14,186 nucleotides of DNA, taken from contig CAWEHT010000059.1 in the NCBI GenBank assembly GCA_963808455.1, positions 1 through 14,186 on the forward strand. The letters are read 5' to 3'. Below the pieces are notes generated by a model. That model had not been told where the DNA came from, searched no databases, and saw nothing but the letters and a program-made list of their open reading frames with translations. The position numbers were made by a program, and so were the translations under genes. This DNA comes from CAWEHT01 sp963808455 (GTDB taxonomy: Bacteria > Chloroflexota > Anaerolineae > CG2-30-64-16). Shown piece after piece: positions 6,789-14,186 of this stretch (position 1 is the stretch's first letter; every line of letters begins with the position of its first letter).

Positions 6789-8055
6789 ATGACGGAGACG
6801 GAGACACGGCTGCCGGTCGTCGCGCAGGTGGGCCTCGACGTCGAGGCCGTGCGCGCTGATTTCCCGATCCTCGAACGGCGCGTGCATGGCAAGCCGCTCG
6901 TGTTTCTGGACAGCGCGGCGAGCTCGCAGAAACCGTTGGCCGTTCTGGACGCCATGGAGAGCTACTATCGAGAACACCATGCCAACGTGCACCGCGGCGT
7001 CTACTTGCTCAGCGAAGAGGCCACCGCGATGTACGAGAACGCACGCGCCCGCGTCTCGAAGTTCATCGGTGCCTGTTGCCCGAAGGAGATCATCTGGACA
7101 CGCAACGCGACCGAGAGCATCAACCTGGTGGCCTACAGCTGGGGCCGGGCCAACCTGCAGCGCGGTGATCGCATCTTGCTGACCGAGATGGAGCACCATG
7201 CGAACCTGGTGCCCTGGCAGATCCTGGCCGCCGAGAAGGGGGTCGAGCTCGACTTCGTCGCGCGTGGCCGACGACGGCACGCTGGTGATCGACGAGGTGC
7301 CCCGGCTGCTGACGCCGCGCACCCGGCTCTTCGCCTTCACCGCCGCCTCCAATGTCCTGGGCACGGTCAATCCCGTGAAGGAGCTGGCTGCCCTGGCCCA
7401 CAAGGCCGGCACGCTGGTCCTGGTCAACGGGGCCCAGGCCGTGCCGCACGCCCCTGTCGACGTGCAGGAGCTGGGCGTCGATTTCATGGCTTTCAGCGGC
7501 CACAAGATGTTGGGACCGACGGGCATCGGCGTCCTGTGGGGGCGGCGCGAGCTGTTGAACGCCATGCCCCCCTTCCTCGGCGGCGGCGACATGATCCGGG
7601 AGGTGCATCTGCGCAACTCGCTGTGGAACGAGCTGCCCTGGAAGTTCGAGGCCGGCACTCCCGCCATCGCCGAGGCCGTCGGCCTCGGTGCGGCCGTGGA
7701 TTACCTTGACAGGCTGGGCATGGCCGCCATCGCGCAGCACGAGCGGCAGCTCACGTCGTATGCCCTCGCCCGCCTGGCCGAGGTCAAGGGCCTGCGCCTG
7801 CTGGGCCCGGCGGCAGAGCGGCGCACGGGGTTGGCTTCCTTCACGCTGGCCGACGTCCACCCGCACGACCTGGCGGCCTACCTCGACAGCCAGGGCATCG
7901 CCATCCGCGCCGGCCACCATTGCGCCCAGCCTGTGCACGAGCGCTTCGGCATCGCGGCCAGCGCGCGCGCCAGCTTCTATCTCTACAACACGCCTGCAGA
8001 GATCGATGCGCTGGTGGCGGGCTTGCGGCAGGCCGTCGAAGTGTTTGCCCTTTGA
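6789..8055 (+). CDS. sufS: SufS, group II cysteine desulfurase (one frameshift; PLP-contacting Asp is Asn)
   Basis: SufS is a PLP enzyme that takes sulfur from L-cysteine as a persulfide and delivers it to SufU. A strong GAGGAGGA (6778-6785) precedes the ATG. One extra base at 7260-7263 breaks the frame after ELDFVA; bridged, the protein is 421 residues, the usual size. Conserved residues seen: His136 (MEHHANLVPW, PLP stacking), Gln216, Lys239 in FSGHKMLGPTG (Schiff base) and Cys378 in RAGHHCAQPVH (persulfide). The residue expected to be Asp, 26 before the Lys as in E. coli SufS Asp200-Lys226, is Asn213 (LVNGAQAVPH, codon AAC at 7426-7428). That Asp normally contacts the pyridine nitrogen of PLP, so Asn would be damaging if real. 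sufU follows 20 bases later. Confidence 0.93.
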
Positions 8056-8075
8056 AACATCACTGAGGATGTGCC

Positions 8076-8465
8076 ATGGACCTGTATCGCGAAGAAATCC
8101 TGGACCACTACAAACATCCGCACCACTTCGGGCACCTGGAACATGCCGATTTGCAGTTCCATGACAGCAACCCGTTCTGCGGCGACGAGATCACGCTGGA
8201 GCTCGAGGTCAAGGATGGGCATGTGGCGGATGTGGCCTTCAGCGGCCACGGCTGCGCCATCAGCCGGGCCTCCGCTTCGTTGTTGAGCGATGAGATCATC
8301 GGCAAGACGGTGGAGGAGCTGCGGGGCATGCAAAAGGAGCAGGTGCTCGATCTGCTGGGCATCGAGGTAGGGCCGGTCCGCATGAAGTCCGCGTTGCTGT
8401 CGTTCAAGGCGCTGAAGGGAGCCGTGTGGGGCCTTCAGGAAGGCGCCACCGTGGACGACGATTGA
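8076..8465 (+). CDS. sufU: SufU, sulfur-accepting scaffold-like partner of SufS (third Cys is Ser)
   Basis: This 129-residue IscU-fold protein (MDLYREEILDHYKHPHHFG) has SNPFCGDEI with Cys35 and Asp37, and SGHGCAISRASASLL with Cys60. SufU binds zinc through Cys, Asp, Cys and Cys and accepts the SufS persulfide by ligand exchange. The third Cys, expected in the LGPVR-x-K-C-ALL context, is Ser105 here (VRMKSALLSF, codon TCC at 8388-8390). The Cys60 to residue 105 spacing is 45, so the roughly 20-residue insertion of Bacillus SufU is absent. Pairing with sufS directly upstream supports SufU rather than IscU. GAGGAT (8065-8070) serves as ribosome binding site. If the Ser is real, zinc binding or sulfur transfer would be altered. 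A single-base error (TGC to TCC) is equally possible. Confidence 0.9.
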   Translation: MDLYREEILDHYKHPHHFGHLEHADLQFHDSNPFCGDEITLELEVKDGHVADVAFSGHGCAISRASASLLSDEIIGKTVEELRGMQKEQVLDLLGIEVGPVRMKSALLSFKALKGAVWGLQEGATVDDD

Positions 8466-8476
8466 CAGGTGCTCAG

Positions 8477-8794
8477 ATGTCCAGATTCATAAAGGCGGCC
8501 CGGGTCAACGAAATCGGGCCCGGCACACACAAGATCGTTGAGGTGGATGGCGTCCTGGTCGTCCTGATCAACCTCGATGGCACTTATTATGCCATCGAAG
8601 ACCAGTGCACGCACGATGGCGGCCCGCTGGGCGAAGGCAAGCTGGACCCGGCGACCGGCCAGATCATCTGTCCGCGGCATGGCGCCCATTTCGACGTGCG
8701 GACGGGCGCGGCGCTGACGCTGCCGGCCATCGAGTCCGTGCCCACTTTTGAAGTGCATGTCGAGGGCACGGACGTCCTCGTAGAAGCGTACTGA
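8477..8794 (+). CDS. Rieske-type [2Fe-2S] ferredoxin
   Basis: This small Rieske protein of 105 residues carries both cluster-binding boxes: C44-T-H46 in DQCTHDGGPLG and C65-P-R-H68 in ICPRHGAHFD. The C-terminal strand pattern (TLPAIESVPTFEVHVEG-x-DVLVE) is typical of the bacterial ferredoxin family used by aromatic-ring dioxygenases and NirD-like proteins. There is no membrane anchor, so it is cytoplasmic. Similar genes occur in suf operons of several phyla, where they may supply electrons for cluster assembly or simply be a client of the pathway. The role here is not proven. AGGTG (8466-8470) lies 6 bases before the ATG at 8477. It follows sufU by 11 bases and precedes the SufT gene by 10, so it is part of the same transcript. 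Confidence 0.88.
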   Translation: MSRFIKAARVNEIGPGTHKIVEVDGVLVVLINLDGTYYAIEDQCTHDGGPLGEGKLDPATGQIICPRHGAHFDVRTGAALTLPAIESVPTFEVHVEGTDVLVEAY

Positions 8795-8804
8795 GGAGCT
8801 ACTC

Positions 8805-9128
8805 ATGGCACTACCCACGGCGGAGGAGATCCTGGCCGTGCTGCAAGCCAACGTTTTCGACCCCGAGATCGGGCTGAACATCGTCAACCTGGGGCTCGTC
8901 TATGGCGTGCAGGTGATCGAAAAGGCGGGCGGGACCTCGGCGGAGATCAAGATGACCCTGACCAGCCCTGGCTGCCCGATCGGCCCGCAGCTCATCGGCG
9001 GCGTGCAGACCTACATCCACCAGGCTTTCCCGGCCCTGGATGAGATCAACATCCACATCGTGTGGGACCCCCTCTGGTCACCAGAGATGATGACGCAGGA
9101 AGCCAAAGACCAGCTGGGGTTCTTCTGA
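8805..9128 (+). CDS. sufT: SufT / MIP18 family (DUF59, PaaD-like) Fe-S maturation factor
   Basis: This 107-residue protein starts with MALPTAEEILAVLQANVFDP. It shows the DUF59 hallmarks: DPEIGLNIVNLGLVYGV (19-35), TLTSPGCPIG with conserved Cys57 (51-60), and a C-terminal VWDPLWSPEMMT. Family members (SufT, PaaD, eukaryotic MIP18/CIA2) help insert or mature [Fe-S] clusters in client proteins. Single-domain SufT genes commonly end suf operons, as this one does. GAGGAG (8793-8798), overlapping the end of the Rieske gene, is six bases before the ATG. The stop codon TGA (9126-9128) is itself the first part of the 61-bp tandem repeat downstream. The symbol sufT is assigned from family and context. 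Confidence 0.87.
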   Translation: MALPTAEEILAVLQANVFDPEIGLNIVNLGLVYGVQVIEKAGGTSAEIKMTLTSPGCPIGPQLIGGVQTYIHQAFPALDEINIHIVWDPLWSPEMMTQEAKDQLGFF

Positions 9129-9250
9129 GCCGCCCATGCCGCCGCGCCGGACCATGGCATGGCAAGAAACCTCTGGCTTGTAATTCTGAGTCCCCCATGC
9201 CGCCGCGTCGGCACATGGTATGGCAAGAAACCCCACGCTTGTCATTCTGA
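9123..9250. repeat. Imperfect tandem repeat, 61-bp period, with a conserved hairpin
   Basis: TTCTGAG recurs at 9123, 9184 and 9245, exactly 61 bases apart. The first two units share CCCATGCCGCCGCG, CATGG-x-ATGGCAAGAAAC and GCTTG before the next TTCTGAG. The third start leads into the dispersed repeat at 9241-9300. Each unit can fold: CCATGCC (9134-9140) pairs with GGCATGG (9156-9162), and the second unit keeps the stem with one G-U pair (GGTATGG). The array lies between convergent genes, so it may help end the SUF transcript. There is no T-run. Confidence 0.75.
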
Positions 9251-9300
9251 GCGGGTCTATCCACAATCACCGTCGCCGGCGAGCCACAGCGAAGAATCCG
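9241..9300. repeat. Dispersed intergenic repeat, copy 2
   Basis: GTCATTCTGAGCGGGT at the left and CGGCGAGCC-x-GCGAAGAATCCG at the right match copy 1 (1840-1900). The inner 20 or so bases differ. Together the two copies flank the SUF structural genes sufC to sufT in the same orientation. Confidence 0.7.
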
Positions 9301-9333
9301 CCGTCAGGGAGTTTCCAGGCAATCGGGGGCCCG

Positions 9334-10092
9334 TCAGGCTTGCCGGCTGAGCATCTGCCGGGCCAAGGCCGTGTATTGTGCGGCGCGCGGGTCGTGTAGC
9401 GGGGCCGCCTTCAGCAGATAACCTAACGCTTCGCTGTAGGCGCCCAGGTTGCACAGTAACCCGCCGATCTCCAGGTAGGGTGGCAGGTAGGCAGGGTCGA
9501 TCTCGATGGCCTGCTTGAAATCCGCCAGCGCTTCGTTCGACCACTCCAGCTTCTGATAGGTCCGCCCGCGGTTGAAGTAGGCCGGCGCCGCCCTGGGCTG
9601 CAGGCACAGTGCCGTCGTAAAGTCGGCCAGGGCCTCCTCATAGCGGCTCAAGGTATGATAGATACCGCCGCGCAGGCTGTGCGCCTCGTAATCCTGTGGG
9701 TTGATCTCGATGGCGCGGGTAAAATCGGCCAGCGCCTTGTCATAGCGGTGCATGGCAAAGTAAATCACGCCCCGGTTGTAGCGCGCCTCGGCGTAGCCGG
9801 GATCGAGCTGGATGGCCATCGTGTAGTCGTTCAGGGCCTCGTCGAACCGCCCCAGGCTGTGGTAGGTGATGGCACGGTTGTTGTGCGCCTGCGCGTTGCC
9901 CGGCTCCAGGTCGATTGCCGAAGTATAGTCCACCACAGCTTCGTCGAAATGCCCCAGCGCCTGGTGGGCGTTGCCGCGGTGATAGTAGATGGCGCCCCGG
10001 TTCGGGTCGAGGATCACGGCCATGCCCGGACCGGCGGCAATGCGCGCCTCCTGCACCAAACCGGTCACAATAAGTACTGGCCGCGGGTCCAC
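9334..10092 (-). CDS. Tetratricopeptide repeat protein, 5' end replaced at a sequence junction
   Basis: The frame contains six consecutive 34-residue TPR units (residues 33-66, 67-100, 101-134, 135-168, 169-202 and 203-236) and a 16-residue tail. Units follow the TPR pattern well, for example RGNAHQALGHFDEAVVDY and AIDLEPGN. TPR arrays form curved helical scaffolds for protein binding; the partner cannot be told from sequence. No signal peptide or enzyme domain is visible. The first 27 codons of the open frame (10012-10092) do not look like TPR but like the start of HpnG, so I regard the true TPR coding part as 9334 to about 10011 with its natural N-terminus missing. The gene converges on the SUF operon across a 205-base gap filled with repeats. 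Confidence 0.8.
   Translation of the reverse strand: MDPRPVLIVTGLVQEARIAAGPGMAVILDPNRGAIYYHRGNAHQALGHFDEAVVDYTSAIDLEPGNAQAHNNRAITYHSLGRFDEALNDYTMAIQLDPGYAEARYNRGVIYFAMHRYDKALADFTRAIEINPQDYEAHSLRGGIYHTLSRYEEALADFTTALCLQPRAAPAYFNRGRTYQKLEWSNEALADFKQAIEIDPAYLPPYLEIGGLLCNLGAYSEALGYLLKAAPLHDPRAAQYTALARQMLSRQA
10005..10018. other. Probable chimeric junction between two source genomes
   Basis: Minus-strand codons up to ...GPGMAVI (ending at 10012) resemble HpnG, and codons from LDPNRGAIYY onward are TPR. On either side, gene content, GC richness and frameshift density change together. Exact placement is uncertain by several bases, because AVI-LDP would suit either side. Confidence 0.65.
10012..10092 (-). 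pseudogene. hpnG: 5' fragment of hpnG, hopanoid-associated phosphorylase
   Basis: The 27 codons beginning GTG GAC at 10092 read MDPRPVLIVTGLVQEARIAA followed by GPGMAVI. As I recall it, this is the typical N-terminus of HpnG, the nucleoside-phosphorylase-like enzyme of hopanoid side-chain synthesis that releases adenine from adenosylhopane. hpnG normally follows shc in alphaproteobacterial hpnCDEFG loci, which is the position found here. The rest of the gene is absent and replaced by TPR sequence. The identification rests on a short stretch and its position, so it is good but not certain. Confidence 0.6.
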
Positions 10093-12156
10093 CCGACCGC
10101 CCGCGGAAACGGTGTCCCCCGCCCCGAAACCCGCATCCCGACCCCTACCACCCTGCTATTGGTGATCTTCAGGTTGCGATAGCGCGCACGCCCACAGCGG
10201 GAAGAACTTCGGATAGCCGTGATAGCGCAAATAGAACACGCGCGGGAAACCCGCCGCCGGTGTAATGCTCCTGCGACCACAGGCCGTCGACGGTTTGCGT
10301 TCTCTGCAGATAAGCGATGCCGCGCGCGACCGCCGGATGATCCGACTTCGCCCGCCGCCATCAGGCCGAGCAGCGCCCAGGCGGTTTGCGAGGCGGTGGA
10401 CGGCGCGGCCTGGTAGCCGTTGTAATCGAGCCGGTAGCTGGCTGCAGTCCTCGCCCCAGCCGCCGTCCGCGTTCTGGATCGCGATCAGCCAATCGGCGGC
10501 GCGGCGCATCATCGGCGTCTTCGCGTCCAGCCCGCCGCATTGAGCGCGCCAGCGCCGACCAGGTGCCGTAGATGTAGTTGATGCCCCAGCGGCCGAACCA
10601 GCTTCCGTCCTTCAATTGCACGCGCTCGAGATAGGCGATGGCCTCTTTCATGCGCGGGCTGTCGTGCGCGTCTCGCCCAATTGCGCCAGCATGCCGATGC
10701 AACGACCGGTGACGTCCTCGGTCGGCGGATCGAGCAGCGCGCCGTGATCGGCGAACGGAATGTTGTTCAGGTAATAATAGGAATTGTCGGCGTCGAAGGC
10801 GCCCCAGCCGCCGTTTTTGCTTTGCAGGCCTTCCACCCATTCGCGCCCGCGCGCGATGGCCTGGCGATAATCGGTCTTCGGCGCGACGCTCTCTTTCGCG
10901 CGGTCGAGCGCCATCGCCACCACGGCGGTGTCGTCGAGATCGGGATAATAGGCGTTGTTGTACTGGAAGGCCCAGCCGCCGGGGCGCACGCCGGGTTTTT
11001 CCTCGGCCCAATCGCCTTTCACATCGAATACCTGAAGCGGCTTCAGCCATTCCAGTCCGCGCGCAACCGCGGTGTCGGCTTTCGGATCGTGTGCCTCCAT
11101 CAGCGCATGGCAGACCAGCGCCGTGTCCCACACCGGCGAGACGCAAGGCTGGCAATAGGCTTCGTCATCCTGACGACCAGCAGCTTCTCCACCGACTGCG
11201 CGGCAATCGGCGCGATCGGGATGATCCGGCGCGTAGCCCAGCACGTCGTACATCATCACGCTGTTGGCCATGGCGGGATAGATCGCGCCCAGGCCATCCT
11301 CGCCGTTCAGCCGCTCGGTCGACGAAGCGCGACCGCGCGCGGCGATCGCGCGCGCGCGCGCAGCCACTGCGGAAAAGGGTTCGGCGACGCTGCAGCACCC
11401 TGTCGAGCGCGCCGAAAAACGCCGAACCAGATCCAGCTTCTGATGCGGCGCCTTCGGTCGGCAGCCGATCGGCGCGGCGCCTGCGAGGAACAGTTCGTCG
11501 ATGCTGACGCCGCGCGGATTCTGCGCCAGCGGCTTCAGCGCCGCCAGCACCAGCAGCGGCACGATGCACGGTGCGCGCCCAATAGGACATCTTGGTCAGA
11601 TGGAACGGAAACCAGCGCGGCAGCAGCATGATCTCGACCGGCATGACCGGCACGCTGTTCCAGAGGTCAGCACGCCATAGAGCGCCAGCAGCACGCGGGT
11701 GAAGACGTTCGCTTGCGCCGCTCCGCCGCGCGCCAGGATCGCCTCGCGGGCGCGCGCCATATGCGGCGCGTCGGGAGGATCGCCGATCATCTTCAGGGCG
11801 AAATAGGCCTTGACGCTCGCGCTGATGTCGAAGTCGCCGTCGTGAAACAGCGGCCAGCCGCCATGGTTGCCCTGCATGCGGCGCAGATAGACGGCGATTT
11901 TCTGTTCCAGCGCCGGGGTCGAGGGGTTCGTCCAGATAATGCTTCAGCAGCACGTATTCGGCCGGAATCGTCGCGTCGGCCTCCAGCTCGAATACCCAAT
12001 GTCCGTCGCCGCGCTGGCTGGCGAGCAGCGCCTCGTCGGCCTGGGCGATGCTCGCCTCCAGCGCGCGTCGGCCTTCGCATCGACTGCTCCGGTGTCGGAA
12101 GGCGCATCTCGCTTGAGATTTGCGCGGATCGTTCGCGTCAGGTCTTCATAGCTCAA
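10065..12156 (-). CDS. shc: Squalene-hopene cyclase, many frameshifts
   Basis: The enzyme (HpnF) cyclises squalene to hopene at the membrane. Joining frames gives a near-complete cyclase of about 675 residues, the normal size. It retains the catalytic DXDD motif as PDLDDTAVV (codons at 10930-10941), the QW-type repeats GGWGAFDADN, DGSWFGRWG and GGWGEDC, and the stretch MPVEIMLLPRWFPFHLTKMS. At least ten indels break it, for example near 12068 (extra CG), 11917 (extra C), 11665, 11570, 11424, 11200, 10668 and 10555. The start is probably TTG at 12156 (MSYEDLTRTIRANL), overlapping the hpnE stop as TTGA. The recognisable C-terminus YRNLKITNSRVVGVGM ends near 10133, though this frame stays open to TGA at 10065. 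No single frame encodes a working enzyme. Dense sequencing error is more likely than a pseudogene. Confidence 0.85.
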
Positions 12157-13466
12157 AAGCAGGCTGTGGCGACACGAACTTGCGGCGCGGTCAGGCCGCC
12201 GCATCTCCAGACCAGATCGGCAGCGGCGGTTAGCCGGAACGCACCGCGCTTTCGATGGTGGCCGGCAAGGCCGGTATCAGTCCAGTCGCCGGCGAGAGAC
12301 AGTTTCCCAGGGCGGTGCGACGGGCCGGGCCGCTTGGCATTTTGCGCCGGCGTCGCCGCGAAGGTGGCGCGCCGCTCGCGCACGATCTGCCAGGGCGGCA
12401 ATTCCGCCGGGAGCCCCGCGGCGCGGCAGACGTCCCGCCAGATCGCCTGCGCGAGCTCCTCGCGCGGCGTGTCGACCAGCCGATCGGCGCCGCTGATGGT
12501 CACCGACAGGCGGCTCCGGAAACGCGAAAATCCATTCCGCCAGGCCGTCGACGACGCCCAGGATCGGCGGCAGATCCGCCGGCGGCGCGATGCGGAAATG
12601 CGCATTGACGATGGCGCGGAACTTCGTCGGCGCCTCGAGCCCGCGGCAGCAGCGAGGTCACGGGCCGCAGGGCGGCACCGCGATCACGACGGCGTCCGTC
12701 GCGCGCGAGCGCAATGGCTCTCGTCGCCGAAATCGAGCTCGTCGCACGGCGGTCCGCCGAGCTCGCGGAGCCCGCGCAGCTCGATGCTCCAAACGGACGC
12801 TCGGCGCCCGCTGCCTGCAGCAGCGCCAGCGCCGGCTCGACCAAGGTCGCGCCAAGCCCTCGCGCGCGATCAGCGGCCGGCAGGCGCGTCCGCCCGCAGC
12901 GAGCGTCTCGCGCACGATCGCGGCCGGCAAGGCCGGCCGAGCCCTGCGGCGGATCGATATTCAGCGCGGCGAGCAGCAGCGGCTCGCACCAGCCGCTGAT
13001 AGAGCGGCCCGTCGCAGGCGATGGCCTCGCCGACCGTCTGCCCGGCCCGGCGGCCACAGCAGCCGCGCGAGCGCCAGATAATCGAGCACGCGCGTTCCCG
13101 GCGCGCGGCGCGCCGGCATCGAAAATCCACAACGGCAGCGCGGCCGTCGTTGAGATCGCAGCGTCCAGCGCTGCGCCGCTCGCGAGATCGGCGAACGGAA
13201 ATTCGCGCGCGTGCGGACCGATCAGGCGGTCCGCCGGCGCCGATCGTCGCGCAGGTAGTCGAGCGCCGCGCGGTTGCCGGACAGCAGCAGATGGTTGCCG
13301 TTGTCGATGGTCATGCCGACGGGGCGTCGTAATAGGACCGGCAGCGCCCGCCGGCAGACGCGCGCCGCCTCGTGCACGACGCACGCTTGTGACCGCTGCG
13401 GCGAGCCGCACCGCCGCCGCCAGGCCGGCGAAGCCCGGCGCCGATGATGTGGACGTGTCCGGCCAT
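12153..13466 (-). CDS. hpnE: HpnE, hydroxysqualene dehydroxylase (FAD amine-oxidase fold), many frameshifts
   Basis: HpnE converts hydroxysqualene to squalene with FAD in the hopanoid pathway. The ATG at 13466 opens MAGHVHIIGAGL, the FAD-binding Rossmann start (GxGxxG needs a one-base fix just after GAGL). Other fragments in order are GGRCRSYYDAP, LPLWIFDAG, AIACDGPLYQRL, LAALNIDPPQGSAGLA, LAGDWTDTGL near the C-terminus and the end RVATACF before TGA (12153-12155). Span corresponds to about 438 residues, normal for HpnE. Frames change many times, so no intact ORF exists. The start shares one base with the hpnD stop (TGATG), and the end overlaps the shc start, as expected in an hpnD-hpnE-shc operon. 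Confidence 0.8.
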
Positions 13467-14186
13467 CAATGAAGGCGTAGACGCAGAATGATGCGCAACA
13501 CGATTAGCAGCTTGGCGCGCGGCAGCACCGGCGCGCGCGGCGGCGCGAAGCCGCGCGCGATCAGGCCGTCGAGGATGAGCCGATAGGCCTGCGGCCATGA
13601 TCCGCGGCGCCCGCACCGCGCGCCGCGGGCGTTGCGCCATGATGGCTGCGGCCTCCTCGAAATCGCTTGCGCGCGCGCGCGACCATCGTGCGCAGGCGCG
13701 GCGAGCTCGGATCCGCCAGCACCGTCGGCGGATCGGTCGTCGATGATGCCGGCGTCGCGCAGCGCCTCGCGCGGCAAATAGAGCCGGCCGATCGCCAGCA
13801 TCCTCGTCGAGATCGCGCAGGATATTGGTGAGCTGCAGCGCGCGGCCGAGATGATGCGCCAGCGCGGCGCCGCATTCCGCGCAAGGCCGAACACCCGCAC
13901 CGACAGCCGGCCGACCGCGCTCGCCACGCGGTCGCAGTAAAGATCGAGCGTCGCGCAGATCCGGCGCGCGGATGTCTGCGACCACGTCCATTTCCATGCC
14001 GTCGATGATGGAGAGGAAATCCTGGCCTGCGAGGCCGAACCGTCGACCGCGCCGCCAAGTCCCGGGTTCGCGGCGCGGATGGCCGCGATAAAGCGCGTCG
14101 ATATCGGCGCGCCATTGTGGAGCGCCGCCAGCCGCTCGGGCGCGGCCCGTCGGAATCCGCGATGTCGTCGACCTGCCGGCAAAGCT
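13466..14186 (-). CDS. hpnD: HpnD, presqualene diphosphate synthase, partial and frameshifted
   Basis: This is a squalene/phytoene synthase family member whose N-terminus lies beyond the window. It joins two farnesyl diphosphates into presqualene diphosphate, which HpnC and HpnE convert to squalene. Both Asp-rich substrate-Mg sites are visible: VDDIADSDGP at about 14152-14180 and NILRDLDEDA near 13800-13830. Other conserved fragments are ALAHHLGRALQLTN, LYLPREALRDAGI and AYRLILDGLIARGFAPPRAP, ending LLIVLRIILRLRLH before the TGA at 13466-13468. Several indels break the frame. It is called HpnD rather than HpnC because it sits directly before hpnE in an hpnC-D-E-shc type order. Confidence 0.8.
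   Translation of the reverse strand, partial: ALPAGRRHRGFRRAAPERLAALHNGAPISTRFIAAIRAANPGLGGAVDGSASQARISSPSSTAWKWTWSQTSARRICATLDLYCDRVASAVGRLSVRVFGLARNAAPRWRIISAARCSSPISCAISTRMLAIGRLYLPREALRDAGIIDDRSADGAGGSELAAPAHDGRARAQAISRRPQPSWRNARGARCGRRGSWPQAYRLILDGLIARGFAPPRAPVLPRAKLLIVLRIILRLRLH

Noticed and set aside
9123..9300. Possible CRISPR array
   Set aside because: There are only two full units, with similar rather than distinct interiors and no cas genes. It is an ordinary tandem plus dispersed repeat.
1088..13466. A combined iron-sulfur and hopanoid biosynthesis island
   Set aside because: The adjacency depends on the junction near 10012, where the evidence favours an artificial join. A functional link should not be read from it.
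10681..13472. Several plus-strand frames of 100-430 codons over the hopanoid genes
   Set aside because: They are Arg/Ala-rich shadows of the minus-strand hpn genes, kept open by high GC. None has a motif or a ribosome binding site.

Overview
The window looks like a join of two unrelated bacterial sequences. Positions 1 to about 10011 have the gene content and dispersed intergenic repeats I associate with Chloroflexota. This is an inference from gene order and repeat style, not from a marker gene. Positions from about 10012 to 14186 carry a hopanoid locus in the order typical of Alphaproteobacteria. That part is visibly richer in GC, with runs such as gcgcgcgcgc, and has far more reading-frame breaks. 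The switch falls inside one open frame: about 27 codons resembling the start of HpnG run directly into tetratricopeptide repeats.

Left end (1-802, minus strand): a two-gene toxin-antitoxin-like module. A DUF433/HicB-type small protein (336-746) overlaps by 4 bases a DUF5615 PIN-like protein that runs off the window (339 to beyond 1). A perfect 11-bp inverted repeat (758-785) encloses the extended -10 box of the module's promoter. Positions 803-1087 hold no gene I recognise.

Centre (1088-9128, plus strand): a complete SUF iron-sulfur cluster assembly locus. It begins with a SufR-type repressor under a clear TTGACA-17-TATCGT promoter, followed by sufC, sufB, sufD, a two-domain rhodanese, a 30-residue SufU/NifU-like N-terminal remnant, sufS, sufU, a Rieske [2Fe-2S] ferredoxin and a SufT/MIP18 protein. 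SufS and SufU mobilise sulfur from cysteine, SufBCD is the ATP-driven scaffold, SufT probably helps maturation, and the rhodanese and Rieske protein are accessory sulfur or electron carriers. sufC has two frameshifts, and sufB, sufD and sufS have one each. All restore a full-length family member when bridged, so sequencing errors are the likeliest cause. Two catalytic positions are also changed: the PLP-contacting Asp of SufS is Asn, and the third metal-ligand Cys of SufU is Ser.

Intergenic repeats: a 60-61 bp dispersed repeat occurs at 1840-1900 and 9241-9300, and a 61-bp tandem repeat with hairpins starts inside the sufT stop codon. A six-repeat TPR gene (minus strand, 9334-10011) converges on the SUF locus and lacks its natural start.

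Right end (10012-14186, minus strand): hpnD (5' end off the window), hpnE, shc/hpnF and the first codons of hpnG. Stop and start codons overlap between the genes. Catalytic motifs (DDIAD, NILRDLDEDA, DLDDT) survive, but many indels interrupt every gene. I found no RNA genes, CRISPR array or insertion sequence.
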